DNA from: Trifolium pratense
Lineage: Eukaryota; Streptophyta; Magnoliopsida; Fabales; Fabaceae
Length of the DNA stretch: 64,000 nt
Assembly (NCBI RefSeq): GCF_020283565.1
Contig: NC_060063.1
Coordinates: 44,290,856-44,354,855 of the forward strand
Direction of reading: 5' to 3'
Shown: piece by piece, positions 1 through 10,678 of the stretch
How the letters are laid out: each line of letters opens with the position of its first letter
Position numbering within the stretch: the first letter of the stretch is position 1
Notes under the pieces: generated by a model
What the model was told of the DNA's origin: nothing
Seen by the model: the letters and a program-made list of their open reading frames with translations, nothing else
Databases searched by the model: none
Translations under genes and position numbers: made by a program

Positions 1-1732
1 ATTCCTTCGTGTGCCAATTTCGGTGGGATAGTTCATACAGAGCAAAAAAAAACTATGGCTTTATATGGGGCCGTGCAAGTGGGCGGTGAGATTGGTCGTC
101 TCGGATTAGTCGGTCCTAGGATCGGATACCGAGTTTCTTTTTTTAAAAAAAGAATCCCTCGTGGATCAATTTTTTTCTCAAACAATCCAATATCACTTAA
201 TTGGAATGACACACATAGGATTCAAACTTTCGGCAAGATAATGGTTCAATATCAACTAGTTGGATTTCCTGTGACTCAAAAAACTTAGTTCATATATGAC
301 CTGACTATTAAGTCTCAACTAATAATGCCGACTGTGACTAAAAAAATCAAAATTTATAGATCAAACTCTTCAACTTGAAACATAGTTCATATGCAAAACC
401 TAACTAATTATACTTGTTTTTAATTAAGGAATTCAATTTTTCTCAATCAAGTCGTTCAATATAACCTAATTGAACTAACAAATACTTATGAATTTAAATT
501 TCGACAATCAAACATTTCTTTATTGATATAAAAATTTCATTTACAAAAATTTTAGTATTTTTTAAAATGAGATGAATTAAATATGAATTTAATAAATAAA
601 TAAAAAAAAACAAGATAAAAGTAACGAATACTTTGACCTAAAAATTAAATTTTGAGCTCCTAATTTTTGGACAAACTTTTTATAATGCTCTATACATATT
701 TTGCAAAATCATCATAAATACACATCGACTTAACAACATGATTAAAATTACATGCATACTAGGTTTGCTTTAGTATGTTAGAGGTCGTGGGATCGATCCT
801 AAGCTCTATTGTAAATAAAAAAAAATTACATGCATAAATATTTTGTGGAGAAGATAAAAAATTAAATTCAGTAACTTTGCAGCGATAAAAAACTTATTTA
901 ACCAAATAAAATATTACGAATCACTAAAAATTAACAATTAATATTACGCAAAATTAACATAAATTATTTTTTTTGTACAAAAAAATAAATGTATTTTAAT
1001 ATATATATATATATATTAATGGTTAAACAGAAAATAAATATTAATCTTTATAAACTAATAATATTAAAATATTATTTTAAAAGGTAATAATATAGAAATA
1101 TTAAAATCATCCACTCATAATAATAATTAAAAAATTTGTTAAAGTCATACGTTTCTTTCTTTAGAAAATACACAATACTAAAATCATATTATTTTATAGG
1201 ATATTATAATAATTAAAAAAATTGGAGTAAATATTAAAATATTTGAATCTTGTTAAAAAAAAGTGAAAATTTGGGTTGGAAGATTTGATACATGCTTTGA
1301 TTTATTGTGGAATATGATTGATGATTATATTTATGTGATGGATATATTTGCAAATTTTAAAAAGTAGTGTTTAATATAAAAAATTTAATAAAGAAACAAA
1401 ATCTGCATTAAATGTTTTTGATTTGATAAACACATCAGCAATGTACCGGTACATTGCCACATAATATGTGTACCGAAGAATTCACCATAGAGGAATGAGT
1501 AAACAAAGAAAGTGCTAGAAAAGAGTTTCTATATTTGGCTGTGTAAGAGGTGAAAAACTGATTTTGAATGGATTTTTATATTTATAAACAAAATTGAATT
1601 ATAAGAAATATAAGGTGTCATCGACTCTTAAGATTAAATATTGTTTTTTTTTTGAGGTCAAATAATTTAGTGATTAAAAATTCTATCTTTAAGATGAATA
1701 AATGAATTGTCTGAAATTTGAACTTCGATTCT

Positions 1733-1782
<50 letters not shown>

Positions 1783-2447
1783 GCTATATTTCAATAAACC
1801 AAGTTAAAGTCATCAAAACTGTAATTTTTTTCTTTAACTTGCACATTTAGAACAATTATTAGAAGATTATTCCACTGTTTTAGATTAGATAAAAACAAGT
1901 TAGACTAGTAGTAATTCACTTGGGGTAAAGTGAAGTCAAGTCAAGCTCAACTCAAAATGCACATGGTTTACCTTCCTACCACCTTTTTCCATCTCCACCT
2001 TAGCTGTCTTCTTTAACACAACATAAAAAATACAGCCTACACCCATTTGCTAACATTCCCTTTCCTCCCCTAATTCTCGGAAATGGATTCCCTACAGTCA
2101 AAATAGTGACTGCAAGTAAATCTCAACCACCCATCTTATTTATGTATTTTATTTATTTTGTAAACTTTGAATCTGGACCATTAAAATAGATGATTGCATG
2201 ACTGCACAAACAATCTGAATACACCCGATCCATATCCCTAATTCTCCCATTCCCAACTGGCAAACTCATTCCTAAACTCAACCCCTTCATCCCTATTCCT
2301 TCATCATAACATAACAAATCATATAATATTATAATATACTATATAACATTAACAAATCAACCCCATAATACTCATTTTTTATCATCAAAAACCACATAAC
2401 TCACAACAAACATATTCTCACAAAGCAAGCATAAAAAAAGTGCCTCA
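1..2447. other. AT-rich intergenic region, no gene seen
   Basis: I see no convincing coding region here. The short open frame at 55-288 reads through a stretch (about 80-140) that looks like the edge of a dispersed legume repeat rather than a protein. Around 775-815 a tRNA-promoter-like B-box (GGGATCGATCC) hints at a decayed SINE. Runs of AT repeats lie at 999-1016 and 1735-1782. The last few hundred bases are the likely promoter of the gene that starts at 2570. Confidence 0.6.
1735..1782. repeat. (TA)n microsatellite
   Basis: An uninterrupted TA run of about 48 bases. A shorter run lies at 999-1016. Confidence 0.95.
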
Positions 2448-2545
2448 TTCACACAAAAAACATCATAGTACAACATATTCACACAAAAAACATCATAGTA
2501 TTAGTACAACAACAACATAATTCACACAAAAAAAACATCATAGTA
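2448..2545 (+). repeat. triplicated 23-bp leader repeat
   Basis: The motif TTCACACAAAAAACATCATA followed by GTA occurs three times (about 2448-2470, 2478-2500 and 2521-2545, the last with two extra A), ending 25 bases before the start codon of the gene at 2570. It probably lies in the 5' UTR or core promoter. Confidence 0.85.
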
Positions 2546-2569
2546 CATTATTACATAACATATATTCCA

Positions 2570-4384
2570 ATGGAACAAGAGGAAGAAACATCAACAATGT
2601 CACCATTTTGGATCCCCAAAACCACCACAAACCACCACCGTCTCCGCCGCACATACTCACTCCTTCAAACAACAACCTCATTCCTCATACTTCTCATCAT
2701 AACAACACTTGTCTTAACATTCATTGTGGTCCCTACCTTAAAATCTTTCACTTCTAACATCTTCAAACCACAAACAATTAAACACTCTTGGGATTACTTA
2801 AACCTTATACTCGTTCTTTTCGCTGTTGTTTGTGGCTTTCTTACTAAAAACGACACCAACGAAACTCAAACTCCGCGTTTTGATAGTTACAATAATAATC
2901 ATCGAAGAAGCTTCTCGAATCCTGAAACTCCACCGTCTTGGTATGATGATTCTAATCGGTCGTTTAATCGGTTGAGAACCGTTGGATCTGTTCCGGATCT
3001 CCGGCAACGGACGGTGGTGGTTGATGATGATGATCGGTACAGGTTTTATGATGATACGAGTGTTCATTTTCGTTATCGGAATCTGAGATTTGAAGATGAA
3101 CTTCATCGGGAAACGGTTACTTCCGGTGAAGTTTTCCGGCAACCGTTTTTGGATTCTCGAATTGAAGATGTTAGGAGAAATGTTGAACGAATATATGAAG
3201 TTGAAACGGTTGATAAATCGGAAATTATTGATGATTCTGTTGCTGAGAATTCACATTTGCTGTCGCCGTCGTCTCCGCCGCCGCAACCGTTACCGGCGGT
3301 GAGGAAGAAGAAAAGTAGGAGTGTGTCGAAAGAAAACACGGCAACGGTTAATTCTGTGGAGTTTTTGTCACCGGTGCCGGAGCTAAATCCGCATCCGCTA
3401 CCGGAGGTGATACTGGTGGCGAGGAAGGGAAAAAGTAGGAGTGTGTCTAAAGAAGACGTGGCGACTGTCACTTCTGCGGAATTTTTCTCGCCGGTGTTGG
3501 AATCGGAGGAAAATCCGCAACCGGTGATGAGAACGAAAGGTGTTCGAAGAAATGTCAAGCGGACGTATCAATCTGAATCGATTGAGAATTTGGAACATAA
3601 TGATTTTGTGGCTGAGAATTCTCAACTGCCGCAGCCTGCGGTGGTGGTGGCTTCGCCGTTACGGGCGGAGAGGAAGATCGGTATTCCGGTTAAGAAGAAA
3701 AGAGGGAATGCAACTAAAGAGTTTTTAGCTTCATTGAGGGGAAAGAAGAAGAAGCAAAGACAAAAAAGTGTTGAAAATTTTGAGAGCATTCAAAATTCTC
3801 AACCTTCACCAATTGTTTCGCAACCGCCACCACCGCCGCCGCCTCCACCACAGTCAGTTTTTCAAAGCCTGTTCAACTCCAACAAAAGCAAACACAAAAA
3901 ACACTACCATGTTCCTGTGGCTACCTATAAACCTCAATTACCAAACAAGAGAGAACATTCTCATTATAGATTGAAAGAAAATGTGGTGATTACTGGTAAT
4001 GAGTCACCCTTGATTCCTATTCCACCCCCGCCACCGCCTCCTCCGTTTAAGTTACCGGCGTGGAAGTTTAGGGTTCAGGGTGATTATGTTAGGGTTAATA
4101 GCATTGGAAGTTCAAGGAGTGATTCACCGGATTCAGATGAAGTTGTTGAGTCACCAATTAGTCAATGCAGTAATAGTCCCTATGCTGAAGATGGTGAAGA
4201 GCGTCGTGTTACTGAAAATGCAAATGCAAGTGCAGCGTCATTGTTTTGTCCTAGCCCGGATGTTGATACCAAAGCTCAGAACTTTATTCAGAATTTTAGA
4301 GCTGGGTTGAGGATGGCTAAGATAAATTCCATGAGGGAGAAGCAAGGAATTAGGATGTCCAATCTTGGAAAACCCTTAAGTTAA
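2570..4384 (+). CDS. membrane-anchored proline-rich DUF4408/DUF761 protein
   Basis: A 604-residue intronless open frame. The N-terminus has two hydrophobic segments (about 36-54 and 76-92) and fits the DUF4408 arrangement; the last 40 residues (from about 563, beginning DVDTKAQNFIQNFRAGLRM) fit DUF761. Between them is a long, basic, Ser/Pro-rich low-complexity region with two polyproline runs (about 418-428 and 485-494), the feature that gets such proteins labelled hydroxyproline-rich glycoprotein-like. The middle holds diverged internal duplications: RKKKSRSVSKE near 245 and RKGKSRSVSKE near 285, and RRNVERIYE near 202 and RRNVKRTYQ near 326. The molecular role of the family is not established; membrane association is inferred from the hydrophobic segments. 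The first ATG is used; a second in-frame ATG lies 9 codons later. Frames on the opposite strand are shadows. Confidence 0.85.
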   Translation: MEQEEETSTMSPFWIPKTTTNHHRLRRTYSLLQTTTSFLILLIITTLVLTFIVVPTLKSFTSNIFKPQTIKHSWDYLNLILVLFAVVCGFLTKNDTNETQTPRFDSYNNNHRRSFSNPETPPSWYDDSNRSFNRLRTVGSVPDLRQRTVVVDDDDRYRFYDDTSVHFRYRNLRFEDELHRETVTSGEVFRQPFLDSRIEDVRRNVERIYEVETVDKSEIIDDSVAENSHLLSPSSPPPQPLPAVRKKKSRSVSKENTATVNSVEFLSPVPELNPHPLPEVILVARKGKSRSVSKEDVATVTSAEFFSPVLESEENPQPVMRTKGVRRNVKRTYQSESIENLEHNDFVAENSQLPQPAVVVASPLRAERKIGIPVKKKRGNATKEFLASLRGKKKKQRQKSVENFESIQNSQPSPIVSQPPPPPPPPPQSVFQSLFNSNKSKHKKHYHVPVATYKPQLPNKREHSHYRLKENVVITGNESPLIPIPPPPPPPPFKLPAWKFRVQGDYVRVNSIGSSRSDSPDSDEVVESPISQCSNSPYAEDGEERRVTENANASAASLFCPSPDVDTKAQNFIQNFRAGLRMAKINSMREKQGIRMSNLGKPLS

Positions 4385-5071
4385 GCTGAAATTGAAACTA
4401 GATCAAGTTGAATTTACAAAATTGATATTTGATTTATTTGATTGTTCTTGAAAACAGTTTTTCTCTAAATGGTTTGATGATACACATTATATATAGATTT
4501 TGAATTCATACAGTGTAATTTGTTCTTGTGCAAAGAGAATTCTGACATATAGTTCTTGTAGTAATGGAGTGGCTCTTTTTCTTTTCTTGGGTGGGGTGGT
4601 TTTTACTTTGTGTGATTGTGTATATGAAATGACCAGTTTTGGATGTTGTGATTGTAAGATTATTGAGTGTTTTTTCATGGTTCAAACACTGTTCAAGTAA
4701 TAATCAAAATTCAAAAGATAGTTAATATCATCTTTTTGTTACTCATTGTGTTACTATTCATAACTGCATGTCACATGAATGCAACTAGAAACAATGTCGC
4801 TTTATAAAGATAGCTAAGAGTCTGTTGCTAATTAACAAGTACATAGTTTAAAGTTCATACATATGAAGATGATACAAATCTATGTAGCACCGCTAACACT
4901 TTATATTGTAGGCGTATTGGTGTCCGATACATGTTGGTGTCAGTGTTTCGTAGATACACTTTAAGCAGTATATTGTAGGCCTTTTAACTTTGTTCTTTCT
5001 CAAACTTTAAGTAGAACAGATTGTTTACTCGAATTATTACTTGCTAATAGGAAATTGATGTCAAAAAGCTA
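4385..5071. other. 3' UTR and intergenic region
   Basis: The first 300 bases are the likely 3' UTR of the DUF761 gene. Around 4890-4970 lies a dispersed repeat rich in GTGTCCGATACATGTTGGTGT-like sequence; related sequence recurs near 5385-5510 and 21255-21365. Confidence 0.5.
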
Positions 5072-5254
5072 TCATTTCCTCTGAGTTAATTGCTTGATTA
5101 AGTCTGAGAAAGAGTGCGCTTGCTTCACACTCTTAATCCACCTTGCTTTGATACGGATCTTCTCAATGCTTAAGTTCAAGTTCATAATGATGGAAGGGTT
5201 CATATGGCTGGCAAAAAATGCTTCTATGTCATCTGCTTCCTCATTGTTGTTATC
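5072..5254 (-). pseudogene. last exon of an M1-family aminopeptidase relic
   Basis: On the minus strand an acceptor (TTCATGTGGCAG) at 5255 opens a frame of 60 codons ending in TGA at 5072-5074. It contains DDIEAFFASHMNPSIIMNL and then IEKIRIKARWIKSVKQ, which I recognise as the C-terminal helical domain of plant M1 zinc aminopeptidases of the APM1 type (canonical pattern: EEFFAS-x-PSI-x-RTLKQSIERV-x-IN-x-xWVQSI). A matching upstream exon is at 14034-14125 on the same strand. The exon that should lie between them (about 55 residues with the REG-x-x-AW-x-WLK pattern) is not seen, and no catalytic HEXXH exon is in the window, so this is a gene fragment. The family call is by eye and moderate. Confidence 0.55.
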
Positions 5255-5642
5255 CTGCCACATGAATGAATTCAAGGCATGAGAGATGTCTATTTTGAAA
5301 ACCTGCTGATATTGTCACCTTTCATTACATTGGAGTTGACATAATTTACTCATTTTATGTTTCTCAGTTCTCCCCTATGTAGCATTGACACGTGTCCGCC
5401 ACCAATACGACACTGAAACATCTGGTTACATTCAATTATTTCATTTTCTCAAGTTATTACTTATGTTAAGGTTTCAGTGTCATGTACGGTGTTTGTGCCT
5501 GTGTTGGTGCTTCATGGATTTTCACAAGTCACAACTGGTATACTTAAAATACCAAAATCCACAAAAAAATTAGAGGCTGCAACAAATCTTAGAATAGCAG
5601 TTGAATTGTTGTGGCTAATACATTTTGTGGCTGGATTGAAGC

Positions 5643-6633
5643 TGTTGGTGTTTTGATTGGCTACATTTTGCAAAAGCCAACCAGCCAGATGCTGGACTGA
5701 GGTGCTGTAGCATTATAGTACAGCATCCTGATACTCTGTTTTTCGTGCAGAATTTTTATTTCAAATCTGAGTCAAGATTTGCTTCAATTATATATTCAGG
5801 CACGTGCGTCTGGGCAAAACGAGCCTTGCTCAGCAAGTTTTATTGAAGTCGGCTGAAGGAATGTTATTTAAAACAAAAATATAATTATATTATATTTTTG
5901 GCGTTTTTTTTTGTTTGGTACAACATGAAACAAACAAATTATATTTTTGAAATTAATTTAGGGTTGGGCCGCAATTCCTACAGCTGTACATGTCTGAAGA
6001 CCTAACTTGGACATCAAGACAATTGAAGACTATAAATATGTGAAGCCTCAAGCTATTATTCTCATGTATTCTAAACCGTGTTCTTTACAAAGTGTGAGTT
6101 TTTAGGGTTTAGAGTTTGTGTCTTTTGTCAGCCTTCTTGTATCAATTTGATGCAAGTTTAGGACTGTGTTTTGGTTGTTAATTGTAAGCTACTCCTAAGC
6201 TTTTAAGCACGGAGGTAGTGTGTGTGATTCACTCATAAGCTTTTAAGCAAGAGTGTGTTGTAGTTTCTAGGAGAGTGTCTCCATCCTGATTATTATTATT
6301 GACAGCAACATGGTACATGTTGTTAGAGGGAATTTGGGACGGGGTCTCATTATCTAAGAGGTTCTTAGGTAGGATTGCACGGGTAGTGTCTAGGTGATAA
6401 GTCAAGTACCGGGTGTTGGTCGAGGGCTTTGAACTAGAGCTATTATAGTGGATTCATTCCTGGATTGGTATCCCCCAGAGTAGGTGACGTTGCACTGAAC
6501 TGGGTTAACAACTATCTGTCTTATTTATTATTCTGCAATTTATTTATTTATTTCCTGTGTTCTGCGACTGTCTTGCTGCAACGTATGCTATAGCATCTTG
6601 TGCAGCATTGTGTTCACTGCGTGCCAGATTTCA
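5643..6633 (+). repeat. 5' LTR of element 1
   Basis: 991 bp, TG...CA ends. A TATA box (TATAAATA) at 6031-6038 probably sets the transcript start. Two AAGCTTTTAAGC motifs lie in the likely R/U5 part (near 6198 and 6238). Confidence 0.93.
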
Positions 6634-6635
6634 AT

Positions 6636-6647
6636 TGGCATCAGAGC
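6636..6647 (+). other. primer-binding site, element 1
   Basis: TGGCATCAGAGC, two bases after the LTR. It matches the initiator-Met tRNA 3' end complement (TGGTATCAGAGC) except for C in place of the first internal T. The same change is in element 2. Confidence 0.85.
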
Positions 6648-6685
6648 AGGCACCCTTTCTGGTTATAGGGTGAGCTCCAGGGAGA

Positions 6686-9600
6686 ATGTCTGGCAACATG
6701 GACAAAGAAGGAGGGCTTGTAAGCAGACCACCGCTTCTCGTTGGTGTCTCCAACTATGATTATTGGAAATCACGCATGATTGCTTTCCTAAAATCTATGG
6801 ATAGCAAAACTTGGAAAGCTGTTCTGAAAGGATGGGACCCCCATGTGGTCATGGACAAAGATGGAAAGCCAACACTTGAACTAAAAGCTGAGGAGGACTG
6901 GTCTAAAGAAGAAGATGAGCTTGCTTTGGGAAACTCAAAAGCATTATATGCATTATACAATGGGGTAGACAAACACATCTTCAAGCTGATCAAAAAATGT
7001 GTCTCAGCAAAGAAAGCTTGGAAGATTCTTGAAACTGTTCATGAAGGTACTCCTCAGGTAAAGATGTCTAAATTACAGATCCTTACTACTCAGTTTGAAA
7101 ATTTACGTATGAAGGATGAGGAAACAATCCAAGATTTTCATATGACTATTCTAGATTATGATAATCAATTTGATTCTTTGGAGGAGAAAATTCCCGAAGA
7201 AAAGTTAGTAAGAAAAATGCTCAAATCTCTTCCAAAGAAATTTGATATGAAAGTCAGAGCTATGGAAGAAGCCAAAAACATATCTCAGATGAAACTGGAT
7301 GAACTGGTTGGATCACTCCAAACTTATGAAAGTGCTGCAAATGGAAGAAGTGAAAAGAAAAATAAGAGCATTGCCTTCTCATCTAAAAATAATGAAGAAG
7401 AACTGGAGGAGGATGAAGAATCTAATGAAAGTATCTCTGAAGCTATGGAATTGCTGGGAAAACAGTTCAACAAAGTTCTAAAACAAATGGACAAAAGACC
7501 CAGACCAAATTCTAAGAATGATGCTCCAGGCACTATGCGCAACATTGTGAATCAAGGAAAACCTAAGAGTGATGAAAAGTCAAGCTTAAACAAGAATATT
7601 CAATGTCATGAATGCGAGGGATATGGTCACATCAGACCTGAATGTCCAACATATCAGAAAAGAACGAAGAAAGGACTAACTGTCAGTTGGTCTGATGATG
7701 ATGACTCAGAAGATGATACAGCATCTGTGACTGCCAAACATATCTCAGTCTTAACAGGTACTATTACATCTGATACAGAATCTTGTGATGGAGAGGTAAC
7801 CTACGAAGAACTTGCTGATTCTTACAAAGAACTCTGCCTCAAGAGTGGAGAAATATGCAGAGTCATTGAGAAACAAAAGGTAACCATCAATCAATTGAAG
7901 GCAGAAAAATTTGAAAATATATCAAAGATGGATGAGCTCCAGAAGAAGGTAAATTATCTATCCTCTGATCTTGATGAAGCTAAGGAAGTCATTGAAAAAT
8001 TAAATGCTGACATTTGGCGTTTGAGAAAATTCTCCGACATGTTGTATAAAGATGATGATCATCTTGATAAACTTCATAAAGCTGATGGTCAACTAGAAGA
8101 AATCTTAGAGAAAAATGTTCTAAAGCCTAAACATATTGGGCTTAGTTATGAGAATGTCAACAAACACAAAGGTTACAGCTCAGATCTCACGTACATACAT
8201 CCAAAAGAAACTCATAAGCAAAAGATGCCTCAACAGATGCTACAACATCATAAGCAGAATCCCTTGTCAAAGAACAAAAGAAAACATCACTCTTGGATAT
8301 GTCACTACTGTGGTAGAAAAGGGCATATAAGACCTTTTTGTTACAAATTGTTTGGATACCCTAACAGGCATCATCAGCCTAAACCAGTTTCCACAACTGC
8401 CTCCACTCAACAAGAATGGAAACCTAAAGGTAAGAATGTGAAGACCAATGATGGTACTCAACTTGAGAAGAAGATTACTGCTCTGGTTGCTCACACATCA
8501 CTTAGAGCTTCATCAAGGGAAGACTGGTATTTCGATAGTGGTTGTTCAAGACACATGACCGGAATTGGAAAATTTCTTGTTGATTTAAAGTCTTACTCAA
8601 CTAGTTTTGTAACTTGTGGTAATGGTACTAAAGGAGAAATTGTTGGTATAGGGGAGCTCAACAGTAATAGCTTGCCTAAACTAAGCAATGTGTTGTTAGT
8701 AAAAGGATTGACTGCAAATTTAATAAGCATCAGTCAATTATGCGACCAAGGGATGAAGGTAAACTTCACCAAGTCTGAATGTTTGGTTACAAATGATGAG
8801 GGTGAAATTTTGATGAGGGGCGTCAGATCAAAAGACAACTGCTACTTATGGGTTCCCCAAGAAGAGGCAAATGTGTCTACATGCTTAATCACGAAAGAAG
8901 ATGAAATAAAATTGTGGCACCAAAAACTTGGTCATCTCAACCTAAGAAGCATGAAGAAAGCTATACCTGAAGAAGCCATCAAGGGCTTGCCAAATCTCAA
9001 GATCGAAGAAGGAAGCATTTGTGGTGAATGTCAAATTGGAAAACAAACCAAGAAGCCACATCCAAAGCTGCAGCATCTTACCACTACCAGAGTTCTTGAG
9101 CTTCTACACATGGATCTGATGGAACCTATGCAAACTGAAAGCTTAGGAGGAAAAAGGTATGCCTATGTTGTTGTAAATGATTTCTCTAGATATACCTGGA
9201 TAAATTTTATTGGAAAGAAATCAGAGACCTTTGACGTATTCAAAGATCTATGTATTCTACTTCAAAGAGAGAAAAACAATGTTGTGTTAAGGATCAGAAG
9301 TGATCATGGAAAGGAGTTTGAAAACTCTAGATTCTCTGACTTTTGTGCCTCTGAAGGCATCATCCATGAATTTTCATCTCTCATTACACCACAACAAAAT
9401 GGTGTAGTAGAAAGAAAGAATAGAATTATACAAGAGTCTGCAAGAGTAATGTTACATGCAAAGAAACTCTCTCATGGTTTTTGGGCAGAAGCTATGAACA
9501 CTGCTTGTCATATTCATAATCGTGTCACCTTGAGATCTGGAACTACATCTACTCTGTATGAATTGTGGAAAGGTAGAAAACCTACTGTTAAGTACTTTCA

Positions 9601-10672
9601 TGTGTTTGGAAGTAAATGTTATATCTTGTCTGATAGAGAACCAAGAACTAAAATGGATTCTAAAAGTGATGAAGGCATATTCTTGGGATACTCAACAAAT
9701 AGCAGAGCCTACAGAGTATATAACTACATAACCAAAACCATGATGGAATCTATAAATGTAGTAATAGATGGTATTTCAAGTGAAGTTGTGAAAGATGATA
9801 CAGAAGATGCTACAACATCTATCCAAGGTAGTATAGATTCTGAAACTATTGAGGAATTCAAGAATGATAGAGAGATTACTACACCTGAACCAATCTTTGC
9901 TACTTCAAAGAAAGGGTCATCCATTCGTACTCAAAAGAATCATCCTACAGATCTGATTATTGGTAATCCTAATCATGGAATTACTACTAGAAGGACACTT
10001 GACTTAGTTCCTAATGCTTGTTTTGTTTCTAAGTTTGAACCCAGAAATGTGATGGAAGCCCTCACTGATGAGTTTTGGATAAATGCTATGCAAGAAGAGC
10101 TAAATCAGTTCAAGAAGAATGAAGTTTGGGACTTAGTTCCTAGACCAGAAAATACTAATATGATTGGTACCAAGTGGGTCTACAAGAACAAGTCTATGCT
10201 AGAGGGGTATTGTAATGCTGATTGGGCAGGTTGTGCAGATGATAGAAAAGGCACCTCAGGAGCTTGTTTCTTTTTAGGCAACAATCTTATATCCTGGTTC
10301 AGCAAGAAACAAAAGTGTGTATCTTTATCTACAGCTGAAGCAGAGTACATAGCTGCTGGTAGTAGCTGTTCCCAACTATTATGGATGAAACAAATGTTGT
10401 TGGAGTACAATGTGGTACAAGATGCTATGGCATTGTACTGTGATAACCTTAGTGCAATCAATATTTCAAAGAATCCTATCCAACATAGTAGGACGAAGCA
10501 TATTGATATTAGGCACCATTTTATCAGAGATCTTGTTGAAGAAGGTATTATAACTCTTGAGCATATTGCCACTGAAGAACAACTGGCTGATATTTTTACC
10601 AAGGCTCTAGATGCGGTCCAATTTGAAAAATTGCGAGGCAAACTTGGGATTTGCCTATCTGAAGAGTTATAG
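6686..10672 (+). CDS. gag-pol polyprotein of element 1, reverse transcriptase deleted
   Basis: 1328 codons in one frame. In order: Gag of the DUF4219/UBN2 type (about 10-220); zinc knuckle CX2CX4HX4C at 307; coiled-coil-like acidic stretch (about 350-470); second zinc knuckle at 539; aspartic protease with DSG at 617; integrase zinc region starting at H745, then D810, D873 and E909, giving the expected DD35E spacing; integrase C-terminal part with FHVFGSKCYI and KSDEGIFLGYS. At about 1131 the start of reverse transcriptase appears (EELNQFKKNEVWDLVP ... GTKWVYKNK), and then at about residue 1167-1173 the sequence jumps straight into RNase H (GYCNADWAG ... STAEAEYIAA). The RT palm with its YVDD motif is absent, with the frame kept. 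The residue after V in the usual VVVDDFSRYTW is N instead of D. Stop is TAG in a leaky context (next feature). The first ATG of the frame is used; a second lies four codons on. Confidence 0.9.
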   Translation: MSGNMDKEGGLVSRPPLLVGVSNYDYWKSRMIAFLKSMDSKTWKAVLKGWDPHVVMDKDGKPTLELKAEEDWSKEEDELALGNSKALYALYNGVDKHIFKLIKKCVSAKKAWKILETVHEGTPQVKMSKLQILTTQFENLRMKDEETIQDFHMTILDYDNQFDSLEEKIPEEKLVRKMLKSLPKKFDMKVRAMEEAKNISQMKLDELVGSLQTYESAANGRSEKKNKSIAFSSKNNEEELEEDEESNESISEAMELLGKQFNKVLKQMDKRPRPNSKNDAPGTMRNIVNQGKPKSDEKSSLNKNIQCHECEGYGHIRPECPTYQKRTKKGLTVSWSDDDDSEDDTASVTAKHISVLTGTITSDTESCDGEVTYEELADSYKELCLKSGEICRVIEKQKVTINQLKAEKFENISKMDELQKKVNYLSSDLDEAKEVIEKLNADIWRLRKFSDMLYKDDDHLDKLHKADGQLEEILEKNVLKPKHIGLSYENVNKHKGYSSDLTYIHPKETHKQKMPQQMLQHHKQNPLSKNKRKHHSWICHYCGRKGHIRPFCYKLFGYPNRHHQPKPVSTTASTQQEWKPKGKNVKTNDGTQLEKKITALVAHTSLRASSREDWYFDSGCSRHMTGIGKFLVDLKSYSTSFVTCGNGTKGEIVGIGELNSNSLPKLSNVLLVKGLTANLISISQLCDQGMKVNFTKSECLVTNDEGEILMRGVRSKDNCYLWVPQEEANVSTCLITKEDEIKLWHQKLGHLNLRSMKKAIPEEAIKGLPNLKIEEGSICGECQIGKQTKKPHPKLQHLTTTRVLELLHMDLMEPMQTESLGGKRYAYVVVNDFSRYTWINFIGKKSETFDVFKDLCILLQREKNNVVLRIRSDHGKEFENSRFSDFCASEGIIHEFSSLITPQQNGVVERKNRIIQESARVMLHAKKLSHGFWAEAMNTACHIHNRVTLRSGTTSTLYELWKGRKPTVKYFHVFGSKCYILSDREPRTKMDSKSDEGIFLGYSTNSRAYRVYNYITKTMMESINVVIDGISSEVVKDDTEDATTSIQGSIDSETIEEFKNDREITTPEPIFATSKKGSSIRTQKNHPTDLIIGNPNHGITTRRTLDLVPNACFVSKFEPRNVMEALTDEFWINAMQEELNQFKKNEVWDLVPRPENTNMIGTKWVYKNKSMLEGYCNADWAGCADDRKGTSGACFFLGNNLISWFSKKQKCVSLSTAEAEYIAAGSSCSQLLWMKQMLLEYNVVQDAMALYCDNLSAINISKNPIQHSRTKHIDIRHHFIRDLVEEGIITLEHIATEEQLADIFTKALDAVQFEKLRGKLGICLSEEL

Positions 10673-10678
10673 CAATTA
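10670..10678 (+). promoter_or_regulatory. TAG-CAA-TTA readthrough context at the end of pol
   Basis: The pol frame ends TAG followed by CAA TTA, identical to the tobacco mosaic virus type of leaky stop (UAG-CAR-YYA). Soybean SIRE1 is known to express its env-like frame by suppression of such a stop. The downstream env-like frame here is in the same frame and opens immediately. Confidence 0.8.

Noticed and set aside
2798..3625. Open frames on both strands inside the DUF761 gene
   Set aside because: They overlap a long, well-supported coding frame and have no domain; they are shadows of its codon pattern.
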